From Chromatiales bacterium 21-64-14 (GTDB lineage: Bacteria; Pseudomonadota; Gammaproteobacteria; 21-64-14), in NCBI GenBank assembly GCA_002255365.1, contig NCBI01000004.1, positions 1 through 64,000 of the forward strand: DNA of 64,000 nt. The letters are read 5' to 3'. The notes beneath the pieces are model-generated. The model saw nothing but the letters and a program-made list of their open reading frames with translations, was not told where the DNA came from and made no database searches. The position numbers and the translations under genes were made by a program. Shown piece by piece: positions 55,072 through 64,000 of this stretch; positions within the stretch are counted from its first letter, which is position 1, and every line of letters starts with the position of its first letter.

Positions 55072-55748
55072 GTCGGCACCTCGGCATCCGCGGTGAGTGA
55101 AACCGGTTGTTCCAGGCGGCGCCCGTCCAGCCACACGCCGCGTTCATTCAAGTGCAGGCGGCCGGCGGCGAACCAGCGCACCGCCAATGGGTAGATGCGG
55201 TGTTCCTGTTCCAGTACCCGAGCGGCGAGGCGCTCGGCGTCGTCGCCGGGAAGCACCGGTACGCGCGCCTGGACTACTACCGGTCCGCTATCCAGCTCCG
55301 CGGTGACGAAGTGTACGCTGGCGCCGTGTTCCCGCACGCCGGCCTCCAATGCGCGGCGGTGGGTATCCAGCCCGCGAAACGCCGGCAGCAGCGATGGGTG
55401 GATGTTCAGGATGCGGCCCGGATAGTGGGCGACGAATTCCGGGCTCAAGATGCGCATAAAGCCGGCCAGGACCACCAGCCCGGGCTGATAGCGCTCGATG
55501 GTGTTCAGCAAGTCCGTGTCGAAGTCTCCCGCTGGAGCACCCGGGGTGCGATGGTCCACCACTTCGGTGGCTATCCCAGCGCGCCGTGCCCGTTCCAGTC
55601 CAGGGGCCTGGGGCCGGTTGGAAATCACCGCGCGGATTTCCACCGGCAACGTGCCGCGCACCGCGCCGTCCAGCAGGGCTTGAAGATTGCTACCGCGGCC
55701 GGAGATCAGGACCACCAGGGGAAGGGGACTTCCACCGGCACCGCTCAT
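55068..55748 (-). CDS. purN: Phosphoribosylglycinamide formyltransferase
   Basis: A 226-residue formyltransferase of purine synthesis: [42 protein letters not shown] with catalytic His, and the ELDSGPVV loop with Asp. The ATG at 55748 overlaps the purM stop by 4 bp. Confidence 0.95.
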   Translation of the reverse strand: MSGAGGSPLPLVVLISGRGSNLQALLDGAVRGTLPVEIRAVISNRPQAPGLERARRAGIATEVVDHRTPGAPAGDFDTDLLNTIERYQPGLVVLAGFMRILSPEFVAHYPGRILNIHPSLLPAFRGLDTHRRALEAGVREHGASVHFVTAELDSGPVVVQARVPVLPGDDAERLAARVLEQEHRIYPLAVRWFAAGRLHLNERGVWLDGRRLEQPVSLTADAEVPT

Positions 55749-56827
55749 CGGATCTCCACTGCCGGTTCTGGATCCGCGGACGCCTCTACCTGCCCGATGA
55801 CCCAGGGAGTTTCGCCCTGTGCCGTCAGTAGTTCCAGGGCGAGCTCGGCTGCCTGCGGCGCGACGCATACCACCATGCCGATTCCGCAGTTGAAGGTGCG
55901 GTACAGTTCCTCATCGACGATCCGGCCGCGTTCCTGAAGCCAGTCGAACACCGGTGGGCGCGGCCAGGCGCGCGCCTCCAGCAGCGCCCGGGTCCCTGCC
56001 GGCAGTACCCGCGGCAGGTTCTCCGGTAACCCGCCCCCGGTAATATGGGCCAGGGCATGGACCTCGACGCGCTCCATCAGGGCAAGCAGGGGCTTTACAT
56101 AGATGCGGGTAGGGGTCAGCAGCACTGTGCCCAGACTGCGGCCATGGAAGTCCTGATTCAGGTCGGTTGCGCTGTGCTCCAGGACCTTGCGGATGAGCGA
56201 ATACCCATTGGAGTGCGGGCCGGAGGACGCGAGGCCGATCAGTACGTCTCCCGGGCGTACCTGGGAGCCGTCGATGATGCGTTCCTTCTCCACGATGCCC
56301 ACACAAAAGCCCGCCAGGTCGTAGTCACCCGTGCTGTACATCCCCGGCATTTCGGCGGTCTCCCCACCCACCAGGGCGGCGCCCGCTTGTTCGCAACCGG
56401 CGGCGATGCCCTGGATCACTTGCGCAGCGACATCCACATCCAGCCGGCCGGTGGCAAGATAGTCCAGGAACAGCAGGGGTTCGGCGCCCTGCACCACCAC
56501 GTCGTTGACGCACATCGCCACCAAGTCGATGCCCACCGTGTCGTGGCGGCCGAGTTCGATGGCCAGCTTGAGCTTGGTTCCCACGCCGTCGGTGCCGGAT
56601 ACCAGCACCGGTTGCCGGTAGCGTGCCAGTGGCAGTTCGAACAGGGCGGCGAAACCGCCCAGTCCGCCCAGCACCCCGGGCCGGTGGGTACGGGCCGCGA
56701 ACGGCTTGATGCGCTCCACCAGCCGCGCCCCCGCGTCGATGTCCACGCCGGCGGCCCGGTAGCTCAACGGGGTGGAATCGGGCTCGGAGGAAGGGGGGGC
56801 CGCCGTGCGGTCCGCGTCGTTGGACAC
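55745..56827 (-). CDS. purM: Phosphoribosylformylglycinamidine cyclo-ligase
   Basis: A 360-residue enzyme making [49 protein letters not shown] and [15 protein letters not shown] are characteristic. The start is a GTG at 56827 with AGGAG six bases upstream. The N-terminus has about 18 additional polar residues ([18 protein letters not shown]) before the conserved LSYRAAGVD. It leads the purM-purN-DUF3108 unit. Confidence 0.95.
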   Translation of the reverse strand: MSNDADRTAAPPSSEPDSTPLSYRAAGVDIDAGARLVERIKPFAARTHRPGVLGGLGGFAALFELPLARYRQPVLVSGTDGVGTKLKLAIELGRHDTVGIDLVAMCVNDVVVQGAEPLLFLDYLATGRLDVDVAAQVIQGIAAGCEQAGAALVGGETAEMPGMYSTGDYDLAGFCVGIVEKERIIDGSQVRPGDVLIGLASSGPHSNGYSLIRKVLEHSATDLNQDFHGRSLGTVLLTPTRIYVKPLLALMERVEVHALAHITGGGLPENLPRVLPAGTRALLEARAWPRPPVFDWLQERGRIVDEELYRTFNCGIGMVVCVAPQAAELALELLTAQGETPWVIGQVEASADPEPAVEIR

Positions 56828-56998
56828 AATACGCTCCTGCAGTGGGGGCCCTATGCTAGCGGGCCGGGATGGGGCCTGTAAACGGCGCGCTGTGGCGCCC
56901 GCGGGCGGCTCGGTTCCGGCGCAGGAACTGTGCTATTTTAGCGCCATTCTGGCGCCTTCGGGAAACCCCGGGGTCGGAGCGATGGTGGGGAGTGAGCA

Positions 56999-58210
56999 GT
57001 GGCGCAGACCCGGAATCGGCAACGGGGAACACAGTGGCCCAGAGCGGTCGCCGCGTCGGCGATCCTGGGGCTGTTGCTGATCGCCGCGTCGGCGCAGGCG
57101 CGTATGGTCAGGGGCCTCTACGCCGTGGAGGAGCCGGTGACCGGGCAGGGTGTTACCGAGCGTCTGGCGGCATTCCGCGCCGGCCTCGCGGAGGTGTTCG
57201 AACGGGTCTCCGGCAACGCTACGGCGGCGTCCGACCCGGGGCTCATCCCCGCCCTGCAGGACCCCGCCCGCTTCGTGCTGGAGTACCGCTACCTGGAGCA
57301 GGGCACCGGCCCGACCCCCGGCCCGACCCCCAGCCCGACCCCCAGCCTCTGGGTGCGTTTCGATCCCGGCGCGGTGCATCAGGCCCTGCAGGCGGCGCAT
57401 CTACCGGTGTGGGGTAGTGCCCGCCCCACTACCCTGGTGTGGCTCGCGGTGGAGGACGGCATGCAGCGTGCCATTGTGGGCGCGGACGCGCAGTCGCCCG
57501 TGGAGCAGTCGCTGATGAAGGCCGCGGGCGCGCGCGGGATCCCGGTGCTGCTGCCCCTCATGGATCTGGAGGATGAGGGGCGCCTGAGTTTCGGTGATCT
57601 GTGGGGGGATTTTGGGCCCCCGATCCGCAAGGCATCCGCGCGTTACGATACCCATGCGATTCTGGTCGGCCGCGTCGTCCATCGGCCGAGCGGCGATTGG
57701 CAGGCGCGTTGGACCCTTTACCTCGGGGATCACACCGTCGGATGGGTGTCCGGTGCCGCCACCGAGGATGCGCTGATAGAGACCGGGGTCAACGGCATTG
57801 CAGATCGCCTGGCGGCGCGTTTCGCGGTGCCCGCCGGCGATCGGGCGCGGACGCTGGTCCGGGTGTCCATCGGCCCGGTCGGATCGCTCTCCGCCTATGC
57901 CCGGGTGTTGAGCTACCTGCGCCATCTTGGGCCGGTATTGCATGTGCAGCCGGTCGAGGTGCGCCCGTCGCAGGCGATCTTCCGAGTGGAGGTTCAGGGC
58001 GATGTCCAGTCTCTGACCCAGGCGATTTCCCTGGGCCGCACCCTGGAGTCTCAAAACCAAAACCAAATTCCATCTGAGTCTCAGCCACTATCCGGACCTC
58101 AAGGGCCGGGCCAGGGCCGCGCCGTTGTACCCGGGGCGCCCGGCACCGCGTCCCCGGCGATCCCGGACGGCGGCGCCACCATCACCTTGCGCTACCGATT
58201 GGTGTCATGA
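56999..58210 (+). CDS. DUF2066-domain protein
   Basis: A 403-residue protein with an N-terminal signal (AILGLLLIAASAQA) starting from GTG 56999 behind GGGGAG. The YAVEEPVTGQGVTERLAAFRAGL and LEYRYLEQ stretches match DUF2066, found next to purM in many Gammaproteobacteria. It contains a Pro-rich insertion GPTPGPTPSPTPS made of a 12-bp repeat and a Gln/Asn-rich, low-complexity tail. It is fused by a 4-bp overlap to the next gene. Function unknown. Confidence 0.8.
   Translation: MAQTRNRQRGTQWPRAVAASAILGLLLIAASAQARMVRGLYAVEEPVTGQGVTERLAAFRAGLAEVFERVSGNATAASDPGLIPALQDPARFVLEYRYLEQGTGPTPGPTPSPTPSLWVRFDPGAVHQALQAAHLPVWGSARPTTLVWLAVEDGMQRAIVGADAQSPVEQSLMKAAGARGIPVLLPLMDLEDEGRLSFGDLWGDFGPPIRKASARYDTHAILVGRVVHRPSGDWQARWTLYLGDHTVGWVSGAATEDALIETGVNGIADRLAARFAVPAGDRARTLVRVSIGPVGSLSAYARVLSYLRHLGPVLHVQPVEVRPSQAIFRVEVQGDVQSLTQAISLGRTLESQNQNQIPSESQPLSGPQGPGQGRAVVPGAPGTASPAIPDGGATITLRYRLVS
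57308..57343 (+). repeat. 12-bp tandem repeat inside the DUF2066 gene
   Basis: Three copies of a 12-bp unit (GGCCCGACCCCC, once AGCCCGACCCCC) encode G/S-P-T-P repeats. The unit is codon-periodic, so copy-number change would keep the frame. Confidence 0.8.
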
Positions 58211-58758
58211 AGGGTCGGGATCTTCCCAACCTGATCACGCTGTCCCGGATCCTGCTGGTAGCGCCCATGGGCGTGCTGCTGTTCCGGCAGTGGGACCGGG
58301 CCGCCCTGACCCTGTTCGCCCTGGCGGGCCTCTCGGATGCCCTCGACGGCGCTCTGGCCAAGCGTTACGGCTGGACCAGCCGGATCGGCGCCCTGCTGGA
58401 TCCCTTGGCGGACAAGCTGTTGCTGGTTTGTGCCTACGGGGTGCTCGGCTGGCTGGAGGTCGTGCCACGCTGGCTGGTGGCGCTGGTGGTCGCCCGGGAT
58501 CTCACTATTGTGGCCGGCGCGGTCGCCTACCATTTTCGGTTCGGACCCTTCGACCCGGCCCCCAGTCCGGTGAGCAAGTGGAACACCACCGCTCAGATCG
58601 TCTTGGTGCTGGCGGTGCTGTTCGACCGCGGTGTGTACCCCCTCGCCGGCGGGTGGATTGAGACCTTCATGGCCATGGTGCTGGTGACCACGGTGGCCAG
58701 TTGGGCGGACTACCTCTGGGTGTGGGGGCGACGTGGGTGGCAGGAGGCACGGCGTTGA
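58207..58758 (+). CDS. CDP-alcohol phosphatidyltransferase family protein
   Basis: A 183-residue membrane enzyme. The diagnostic motif reads DALDGALAKRYG...GALLDPLADK, the D-x2-DG-x2-AR...G-x3-D-x3-D pattern with AK for AR. Length and position resemble PgsA or related lipid synthases, but the product lipid cannot be told from sequence. The ATG overlaps the DUF2066 stop by 4 bp; hda follows. Confidence 0.85.
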   Translation: MKGRDLPNLITLSRILLVAPMGVLLFRQWDRAALTLFALAGLSDALDGALAKRYGWTSRIGALLDPLADKLLLVCAYGVLGWLEVVPRWLVALVVARDLTIVAGAVAYHFRFGPFDPAPSPVSKWNTTAQIVLVLAVLFDRGVYPLAGGWIETFMAMVLVTTVASWADYLWVWGRRGWQEARR

Positions 58759-58854
58759 ATCCACGACCGAGGGCCGGTGGCGTCCTGCATGCGGCATCCG
58801 CCGTGCGCGGGCGTGGTTGACGCCGGCCTCGGTCCGCGTACCCGCGCCGCGGAA

Positions 58855-59547
58855 ATGGACGTGACGAGTCAGATTCCCCTGGACCTAGGCCGGCGGGAAG
58901 CCGCCACCTTCGAGGCCTTCGTGGCGGGCCCCAACGAGGCGCTGGTGGACGCGCTGCGTGCCGTTGCCCTGGGACGCGTCGCAGAGACCGGGATCTTTCT
59001 ATGGGGTGGACCCGGCCTGGGCAAGACCCATCTGCTCCAAGCGGTTTGCGCGGCCGCCGTTGGCGGTCGCGCGGCCTATGTGCCGTTGGCGGACCGCGGC
59101 CGTTTTGTGCCTGCGGTCCTGGAAGGACTCGAGCAGCTGGATGTGGTGTGCCTGGATGATGCGCACTGCGTTGCCGGCGACCGGGAGTGGGAACTGGCGC
59201 TAGTGGATCTCTACCATCGGCTCCAGGATACCGGCGCCCGTTGGGCCGTGGCGGGCGCCGCGCGGGCCCAGGGGATGGGGCTGTTGCCGGATCTGGCCTC
59301 ACGACTGGCGGGCGGGCTGACCTTCGGGTTGCAGGAGTTGGACGAGGCGGAGAAGCGCCAAGTATTGCAATGCCGCGCCGCTACTCGGGGCCTGACGCTG
59401 GCCGACGATGCCGCCCACTACTTGTTGACCCATTGTCCGCGCGATTTGAAAGTGTTGTGCGGCATTCTGGATCGACTGGATACCGCCGCCCTGGCGGCGC
59501 AACGTCGCCTTACTCTGCCGTTCATTCGGTCCGTGCTGTCCGGCTGA
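58855..59547 (+). CDS. hda: DnaA regulatory inactivator Hda
   Basis: A 230-residue AAA+ protein related to DnaA domain III: Walker A GGPGLGKTHLLQAV, Walker B VVCLDDAHCV, and PDLASRLAGGLTFGLQ with the Arg finger region. It begins SQIPLDLGRREAATFEAFV, the clamp-binding QxxLxL-type Hda N-terminus. With the beta clamp it turns DnaA-ATP to DnaA-ADP. The ATG at 58855 fits this N-terminus. Confidence 0.92.
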   Translation: MDVTSQIPLDLGRREAATFEAFVAGPNEALVDALRAVALGRVAETGIFLWGGPGLGKTHLLQAVCAAAVGGRAAYVPLADRGRFVPAVLEGLEQLDVVCLDDAHCVAGDREWELALVDLYHRLQDTGARWAVAGAARAQGMGLLPDLASRLAGGLTFGLQELDEAEKRQVLQCRAATRGLTLADDAAHYLLTHCPRDLKVLCGILDRLDTAALAAQRRLTLPFIRSVLSG

Positions 59548-59589
59548 GCAGAAGGTTGTAGGGTCTTCAAACGCGGAACACTACGAGCA

Positions 59590-59718
59590 CCCATCTCAAA
59601 TGCATCGCGGCCGCGCATGCGGCGTTGCGGATCCTGCCGCGGTGCTTATTTGCTGCGGGTAAACAGCGCTTCTCGCGGGGTTCGCGTCGTGCCGCCCGAT
59701 CCGCGATTTTGAGACGGG
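59590..59718. repeat. Small element with long terminal inverted repeats (MITE-like)
   Basis: A 129-bp segment in the 274-bp gap between hda and wrbA. Left end CCCATCTCAAA-TGC-ATCGCGG (59590-59610) and right end CCGCGATTTTGAGACGGG (59701-59718) are inverted repeats, differing by one base and a 3-base insertion. The centre is GC-rich with no ORF. The remaining 59719-59821 is GC-rich with no feature. Confidence 0.5.
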
Positions 59719-59821
59719 CTCTAGTCCGGCGGCGCCAACGCCGCCGCGCCTGCGCCGCGCGTTCACGGCACGGGTCCGCTGCGCGCGGACCTCGTGTAGC
59801 GCGTCACGATTGCAGGCGCAT

Positions 59822-60764
<943 letters not shown>

Positions 60765-61034
60765 GGCGACCGGCTCCGGAATGGTTCCCCTAACTGTCGC
60801 GCATTGTAGCGCCGGGTGCGCCGGGTTTCATCCGCTGAGGTTACCTTGACGCCTTGTGCGATGGATGTTAGCGTTTGAATTACATAAATAATTGACTGTC
60901 ATGCTCGATGGCCAGCCAGTCCAGCCCGGCGCTGGGACCCTGTCGGCGGACCGATCACGTCCGCGCGCCGGCGTACCAGTGGCGCGTGTTTCCTTCGAGT
61001 CTGGCCGGGCGCGATGTCCGCGGAGGCACAGGGC

Positions 61035-61325
61035 GTGCTGAATAGAATCGTGATGTGCATCGTCTTACTTGGGATCGGAGGTTGCGCCAGCGTCCCGGTC
61101 CAAGAGATGAGCGATGCGCGGCAGGCGATCCAGGCCGCGCGTGCAGCGGGCGCGGCTCGCACGGCCCCGGAGGGCGTGGAGTCGGCCCAGCGCTTGTTGG
61201 ACCAAGCCCAGCAGGAGCTGGAGTCCGGTGCCTACCGGGCCGCGCGTCGTGATGCGGTGGCGGCGCGGGTGGTCGCCACCGCGGCGCGTAAGGCGGCGCT
61301 CACCGGATCGCCTCAGGAACGCTGA
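61035..61325 (+). CDS. Small lipoprotein, DUF4398-like
   Basis: A 96-residue predicted lipoprotein. From GTG 61035 the signal reads NRIVMCIVLLGIGGC with the lipobox Cys, followed by an Ala/Arg/Gln-rich helix (VQEMSDARQAIQAARAAGAA; ESAQRLLDQAQQELES; AARRDAVAARVVATAARKAAL). The repetitive helix matches DUF4398-type proteins. GGAGG lies 8 bp upstream of the GTG; an ATG at 61014 is the alternative. It precedes a similar helix-LysM protein, a typical tandem. Confidence 0.72.
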   Translation: MLNRIVMCIVLLGIGGCASVPVQEMSDARQAIQAARAAGAARTAPEGVESAQRLLDQAQQELESGAYRAARRDAVAARVVATAARKAALTGSPQER

Positions 61326-61404
61326 ATTCTCACGATGCGAGCCGGTGCGGTATCGGGACTGGCGGAGCGTGCCCACCGGCCCATCCAATCAGGAAGGACG
61401 CGGC

Positions 61405-62067
61405 GTGAAACACTACACTTGGTATCGGCGTAACCGGCCACGGGTCTTTCCATTCGCATTCGCCCTGGCGTTGGTCTCCGGCGCGGGGCTGGCGGCGCGA
61501 TCGGCCCTGGCCCAGGAGTTGGACGCGGGTAGTGCGGTCCAGGCCCGGGCCGCCGTGCAGGCGGCGCGGATGGCGGTTCAAGAGACCGGGCGTGCGGCCC
61601 AATTGTGGACCCCGACCGACGGATTGTTGAAGCAGGCCGAGACGGCGTTGCGCAACCGGCAGTACCCGGAGGCCCGGAAGCAGGCGGAGCTGGCCACCGC
61701 GGAGGCCCAGCTCGCCTATAGTCAGTTCTTCCAAGGAAAGGCCCGTTTTATCGCCGATCGTCTGGAACGGACCCAGGACCTGAACGCCGCGCAGCGCGCC
61801 CGCCTGAAGTCCGTGGACGCCCTGGTCCGCCGTCACGCGGGCAAACCCGCATACGTGCAGGCCGCTGCCCTCGAACGCGACGTGCTTCGCAACCACCAGA
61901 TGTACCGGGTCCGTCCCGGCGATACCCTGGCCATCATTGCCGCGCGTTTCTACGGCGCGCCTGACTACTGGCGCGCCGTCTACGATGCCAATAAGTCCCG
62001 CATCGCAGATCCCAACCATTTGGTGGTGGGGCAGGAACTGGTCATCGGAGCGCGCCTCGGGGACTGA
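61405..62067 (+). CDS. LysM-domain protein with DUF4398-like helical region
   Basis: A 220-residue protein: signal peptide (FPFAFALALVSGAGLAARSALA), an Ala/Gln-rich helical region like the preceding gene (AVQARAAVQAARMAVQ; LKQAETALRNRQYPEARKQ), and a C-terminal LysM domain (MYRVRPGDTLAIIAARFYG to VVGQELVI). LysM binds peptidoglycan. The GTG at 61405 has AGGAAGG upstream. Likely a cell-wall-anchored partner of the lipoprotein; no function is known. Confidence 0.78.
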   Translation: MKHYTWYRRNRPRVFPFAFALALVSGAGLAARSALAQELDAGSAVQARAAVQAARMAVQETGRAAQLWTPTDGLLKQAETALRNRQYPEARKQAELATAEAQLAYSQFFQGKARFIADRLERTQDLNAAQRARLKSVDALVRRHAGKPAYVQAAALERDVLRNHQMYRVRPGDTLAIIAARFYGAPDYWRAVYDANKSRIADPNHLVVGQELVIGARLGD

Positions 62068-62142
62068 GGCCGTGAACGTCCCGCGGCCGCGGTCCCGGGA
62101 GCCTGCGTGGTCCTCGGGACCAACGCCAGCACGCAAGACGCG

Positions 62143-63546
62143 CTAGTCTTCGACGCGTCCATCGCGCGCCGCGCGCAATACCAATTGGTCGAATTCGTCG
62201 GCCGCCATCAGGCCCCGTTCCGCCACCAGCTCCCGTATCGGCCGGCCGCTGTGCTCGGACGCCTTGGCCAGTTCCGCCGCCGCCGCGTAGCCGATCCGGG
62301 TATTGAGCAGGGTGGCGAGCCCCACGCTCGCGTGTAGAAACGCCTTGCAGCGTTCCCGGTCCACCTCGAGCCCGGAAAGGTTGCGTTCGGTGGCGGCCCG
62401 GACTGCGTGGGTCAGCCAGTCCATGGCGTCGAACAGGGCGGAACCGAGGGCTGGCATCATGACGTTCAGCTCCAACTGCCCGGCCTGAGTCATGGCGCTG
62501 ACCGCGGCGTCCTGACCGATGACCTGGAAGCACACCATATTCAGCATCTCGAACATCACCGGGTTCACCTTGCCGGGCATGATGCTGGAACCGGGCTGCA
62601 CCGGCGGCAGGCGGATCTCCCCGAGTCCGGTGCGCGGGCCCGATGCGAGTAGGCGCATGTCATTGCTGATTCGGGATAGTTCCAGCGCGAGATCCCGCAG
62701 CGCCGAGGACAGGCGCTGCAGGTCATGCATGGACTGCATCTGAGCTGCGAGGTCCGTGGCGGAGCGGATCGGCTCGCCGGTCAGGCGAGCGAGCTCTGCT
62801 GCCACGGCCTGCGGGTAACCCGGCGCTGTGTTGAGCCCGGTGCCCGCGGCGCTGCCTCCCAACCCGATCTCGCACAGCGCCGGCCGGATCTCGTCCAGGG
62901 CGCGGCTGCAGCGGCGCAAGGTCCACGCATAGCCATGGAACTCCCGCCCGATGGTGGTGGGAACCGCATCTTGAAGGTGGGTGCGCCCGCTCTTGACCGT
63001 GTCCTGCTCGCGCGCCGCGATCCTGGCATAGGCATCCGCCATTTCCTGAACCGCGGCGCGCAGGTGCGGCAGCTTCGTCAGCGCCGCCAAGCGCAGCGCG
63101 GTGGGGATGGTGTCATTGGTGCTCTGCCCCATGTTGACGTGGTCGTTGGGATGCACGGGGTGGTAGCCGCCCCGGTTCCCGCCCAAGCTCACGTTGGCAA
63201 GATTGGCGATCACCTCGTTGCTGTTCATGTTGTGACTAGTGCCGGCACCGGCCTGAAACCGATCCACCACGAACTGGTCCAGGAGTTCCCCATTCAGGAT
63301 CCGATCGCAGGCGTCGATAATCGCCTGCGCCAGTTTCGGCTCCAGCCATCCGGCTGCGTGGTTGACCTGAGCGGCGGCGCGTTTGACCCGCACATGCGCG
63401 AGCACGAAGTCGCGGTCCGGTCCCCGGCCGCTGATGGGGAAATTGCGCAGTGCCCGGGCAGTTTGGATGCCATACCAAACGGAGGCAGGAACTTTCAGCT
63501 CCCCGAGGCTGTCTTTCTCAGTACGGAATTCGCTATTTGCGCTCAT
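62143..63546 (-). CDS. Aspartate ammonia-lyase / fumarase-superfamily enzyme
   Basis: A 467-residue lyase. The superfamily signature SSIMPGKVNPVMFEMLN and the substrate segments NMNSNEVIAN, HVNMGQSTNDT and VKSGRTHLQDAVP are present. Near the signature, FQVIGQDAAVSAM and AGQLELNV are closer to aspartase than to class II fumarase, which has NGFE/GNFELN. The N-terminus (FRTEKDSLGELKVPASVWYG) is compatible with both. The ATG at 63546 has GGAG upstream. Confidence 0.8.
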   Translation of the reverse strand: MSANSEFRTEKDSLGELKVPASVWYGIQTARALRNFPISGRGPDRDFVLAHVRVKRAAAQVNHAAGWLEPKLAQAIIDACDRILNGELLDQFVVDRFQAGAGTSHNMNSNEVIANLANVSLGGNRGGYHPVHPNDHVNMGQSTNDTIPTALRLAALTKLPHLRAAVQEMADAYARIAAREQDTVKSGRTHLQDAVPTTIGREFHGYAWTLRRCSRALDEIRPALCEIGLGGSAAGTGLNTAPGYPQAVAAELARLTGEPIRSATDLAAQMQSMHDLQRLSSALRDLALELSRISNDMRLLASGPRTGLGEIRLPPVQPGSSIMPGKVNPVMFEMLNMVCFQVIGQDAAVSAMTQAGQLELNVMMPALGSALFDAMDWLTHAVRAATERNLSGLEVDRERCKAFLHASVGLATLLNTRIGYAAAAELAKASEHSGRPIRELVAERGLMAADEFDQLVLRAARDGRVED

Positions 63547-63630
63547 CGGGTTCTCCGGTATGGTACGGGGGCGCGACGGCCGGGTTCGCAAGGCCACGCG
63601 GATCGCAACAGCAGGGGTGGGAGCCGGTTT

Positions 63631-64000
63631 ATGCGAGGGTCGGTCATGTCAGCTCAGGTCTGGGTCCGCGGGACCCTGGCATTGGTCGGCCTGCTGTGGC
63701 TGGTGCCGGCGCTGCCGGCGGTACCAGCCACAGCACCAGCGCCGGCCCCGGTGGATTTTACCCTTCCCGGCGTGGACGGGCTAACCCATAAGCTGTCGGA
63801 TTACCGCGGGAAGTGGGTGATCGTGAACTATTGGGCTACTTGGTGCCCGCCATGCCTGGAGGAGCTGCCGGAACTGGAGCGCTTCAGCGTTCAGAACCGG
63901 AATGATGCGGTAGTGCTGGGTGTCAATTTTGAACGTATCTCGCAACGGCGCCTGAAGCAGTTCGTCGTGGCCCACGGGATCCATTATCCCGTGCTGTACA
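63631..64000 (+). CDS. TlpA/ResA-like thioredoxin, N-terminal part (3' truncated by window)
   Basis: The frame starts at ATG 63631 (GGGAG 7 bp upstream; 63646 is an alternative) and runs out of the window at 64000. It has a signal or anchor (TLALVGLLWLVPALPA), a Pro/Ala linker and a thioredoxin fold (DFTLPGVDG, KWVIVNYWATWCPPCLEELP). The CPPC active site and the NYWATWCPPC context match TlpA/ResA-like periplasmic disulfide reductases used in cytochrome c or other extracytoplasmic thiol chemistry. Confidence 0.85.
   Translation, partial: MRGSVMSAQVWVRGTLALVGLLWLVPALPAVPATAPAPAPVDFTLPGVDGLTHKLSDYRGKWVIVNYWATWCPPCLEELPELERFSVQNRNDAVVLGVNFERISQRRLKQFVVAHGIHYPVLY

Overview
The window is a high-GC chromosomal stretch, densely coded on both strands. 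Gene families and orders (gspG-N, purM-purN beside DUF2066/CDP-alcohol transferase/hda, phoBR-pstSCAB-phoU, metG/mrp/dcd, nth/rnfB) point to a Gammaproteobacterium. The mix loosely recalls chemolithotrophic groups such as Acidiferrobacterales, but that placement is inference only. I saw no tRNA, rRNA, CRISPR array, prophage or intact insertion sequence.

Layout. 1-2.7 kb: tail of an exopolysaccharide locus (chain-length determinant, tyrosine-kinase-like ATPase, PEP-CTERM/ExeA-type ATPase) ending in a pseudo-receiver gene whose start is out of frame across an A10 tract. 3-5.3 kb: a cysQ pseudogene with an internal deletion, a GMP/IMP nucleotidase and a Cys-cluster protein, with two copies of a structured intergenic repeat. 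5.4-11.1 kb: type II secretion genes gspG to gspN on the minus strand (gspC, D, E, F are not here), preceded by argE and an SH3-domain membrane protein. 13.4-22 kb: a phosphate island made of an OprP-like porin facing phoB-phoR, then a classic Pho box, pstSCAB and phoU. 22-25 kb: modA, a 350-bp gap, modBC. 25-27 kb: argF-argD. 27.2-34.7 kb: a PuuD-like membrane domain with a 31-residue membrane peptide, a BON lipoprotein, an AsnO-type amidotransferase, grxD, a two-domain diguanylate cyclase, RNase T and a TraB/GumN protein. 34.8-37.5 kb: pyrC and an M17 aminopeptidase. 37.5-42.7 kb: a pyruvate dehydrogenase operon in which E2 (two lipoyl domains) and E3 are one 1015-residue polypeptide. 43-47.4 kb: argG and a PAS-GGDEF-EAL protein. 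47.4-54.3 kb: DoxX, nth, an unknown, rnfB, metG, mrp, dcd. 54.3-59.5 kb: DUF3108, purN, purM facing DUF2066, CDP-alcohol phosphatidyltransferase, hda. 59.8-64 kb: wrbA, arsC, a DUF4398-like lipoprotein with a LysM partner, an aspartase/fumarase and the start of a TlpA-like thioredoxin.

The genes mostly form standard housekeeping or nutrient-acquisition units: phosphate sensing and uptake, molybdate uptake, arginine synthesis (argE, argF, argD, argG scattered over the window), purine synthesis and pseudopilus assembly. The most unusual features are the E2-E3 fusion, the A10 frameshift joint between the ExeA-type ATPase and the pseudo-receiver, the covarying intergenic repeat family (3 copies), the missed 31-residue membrane peptide and the cysQ deletion.
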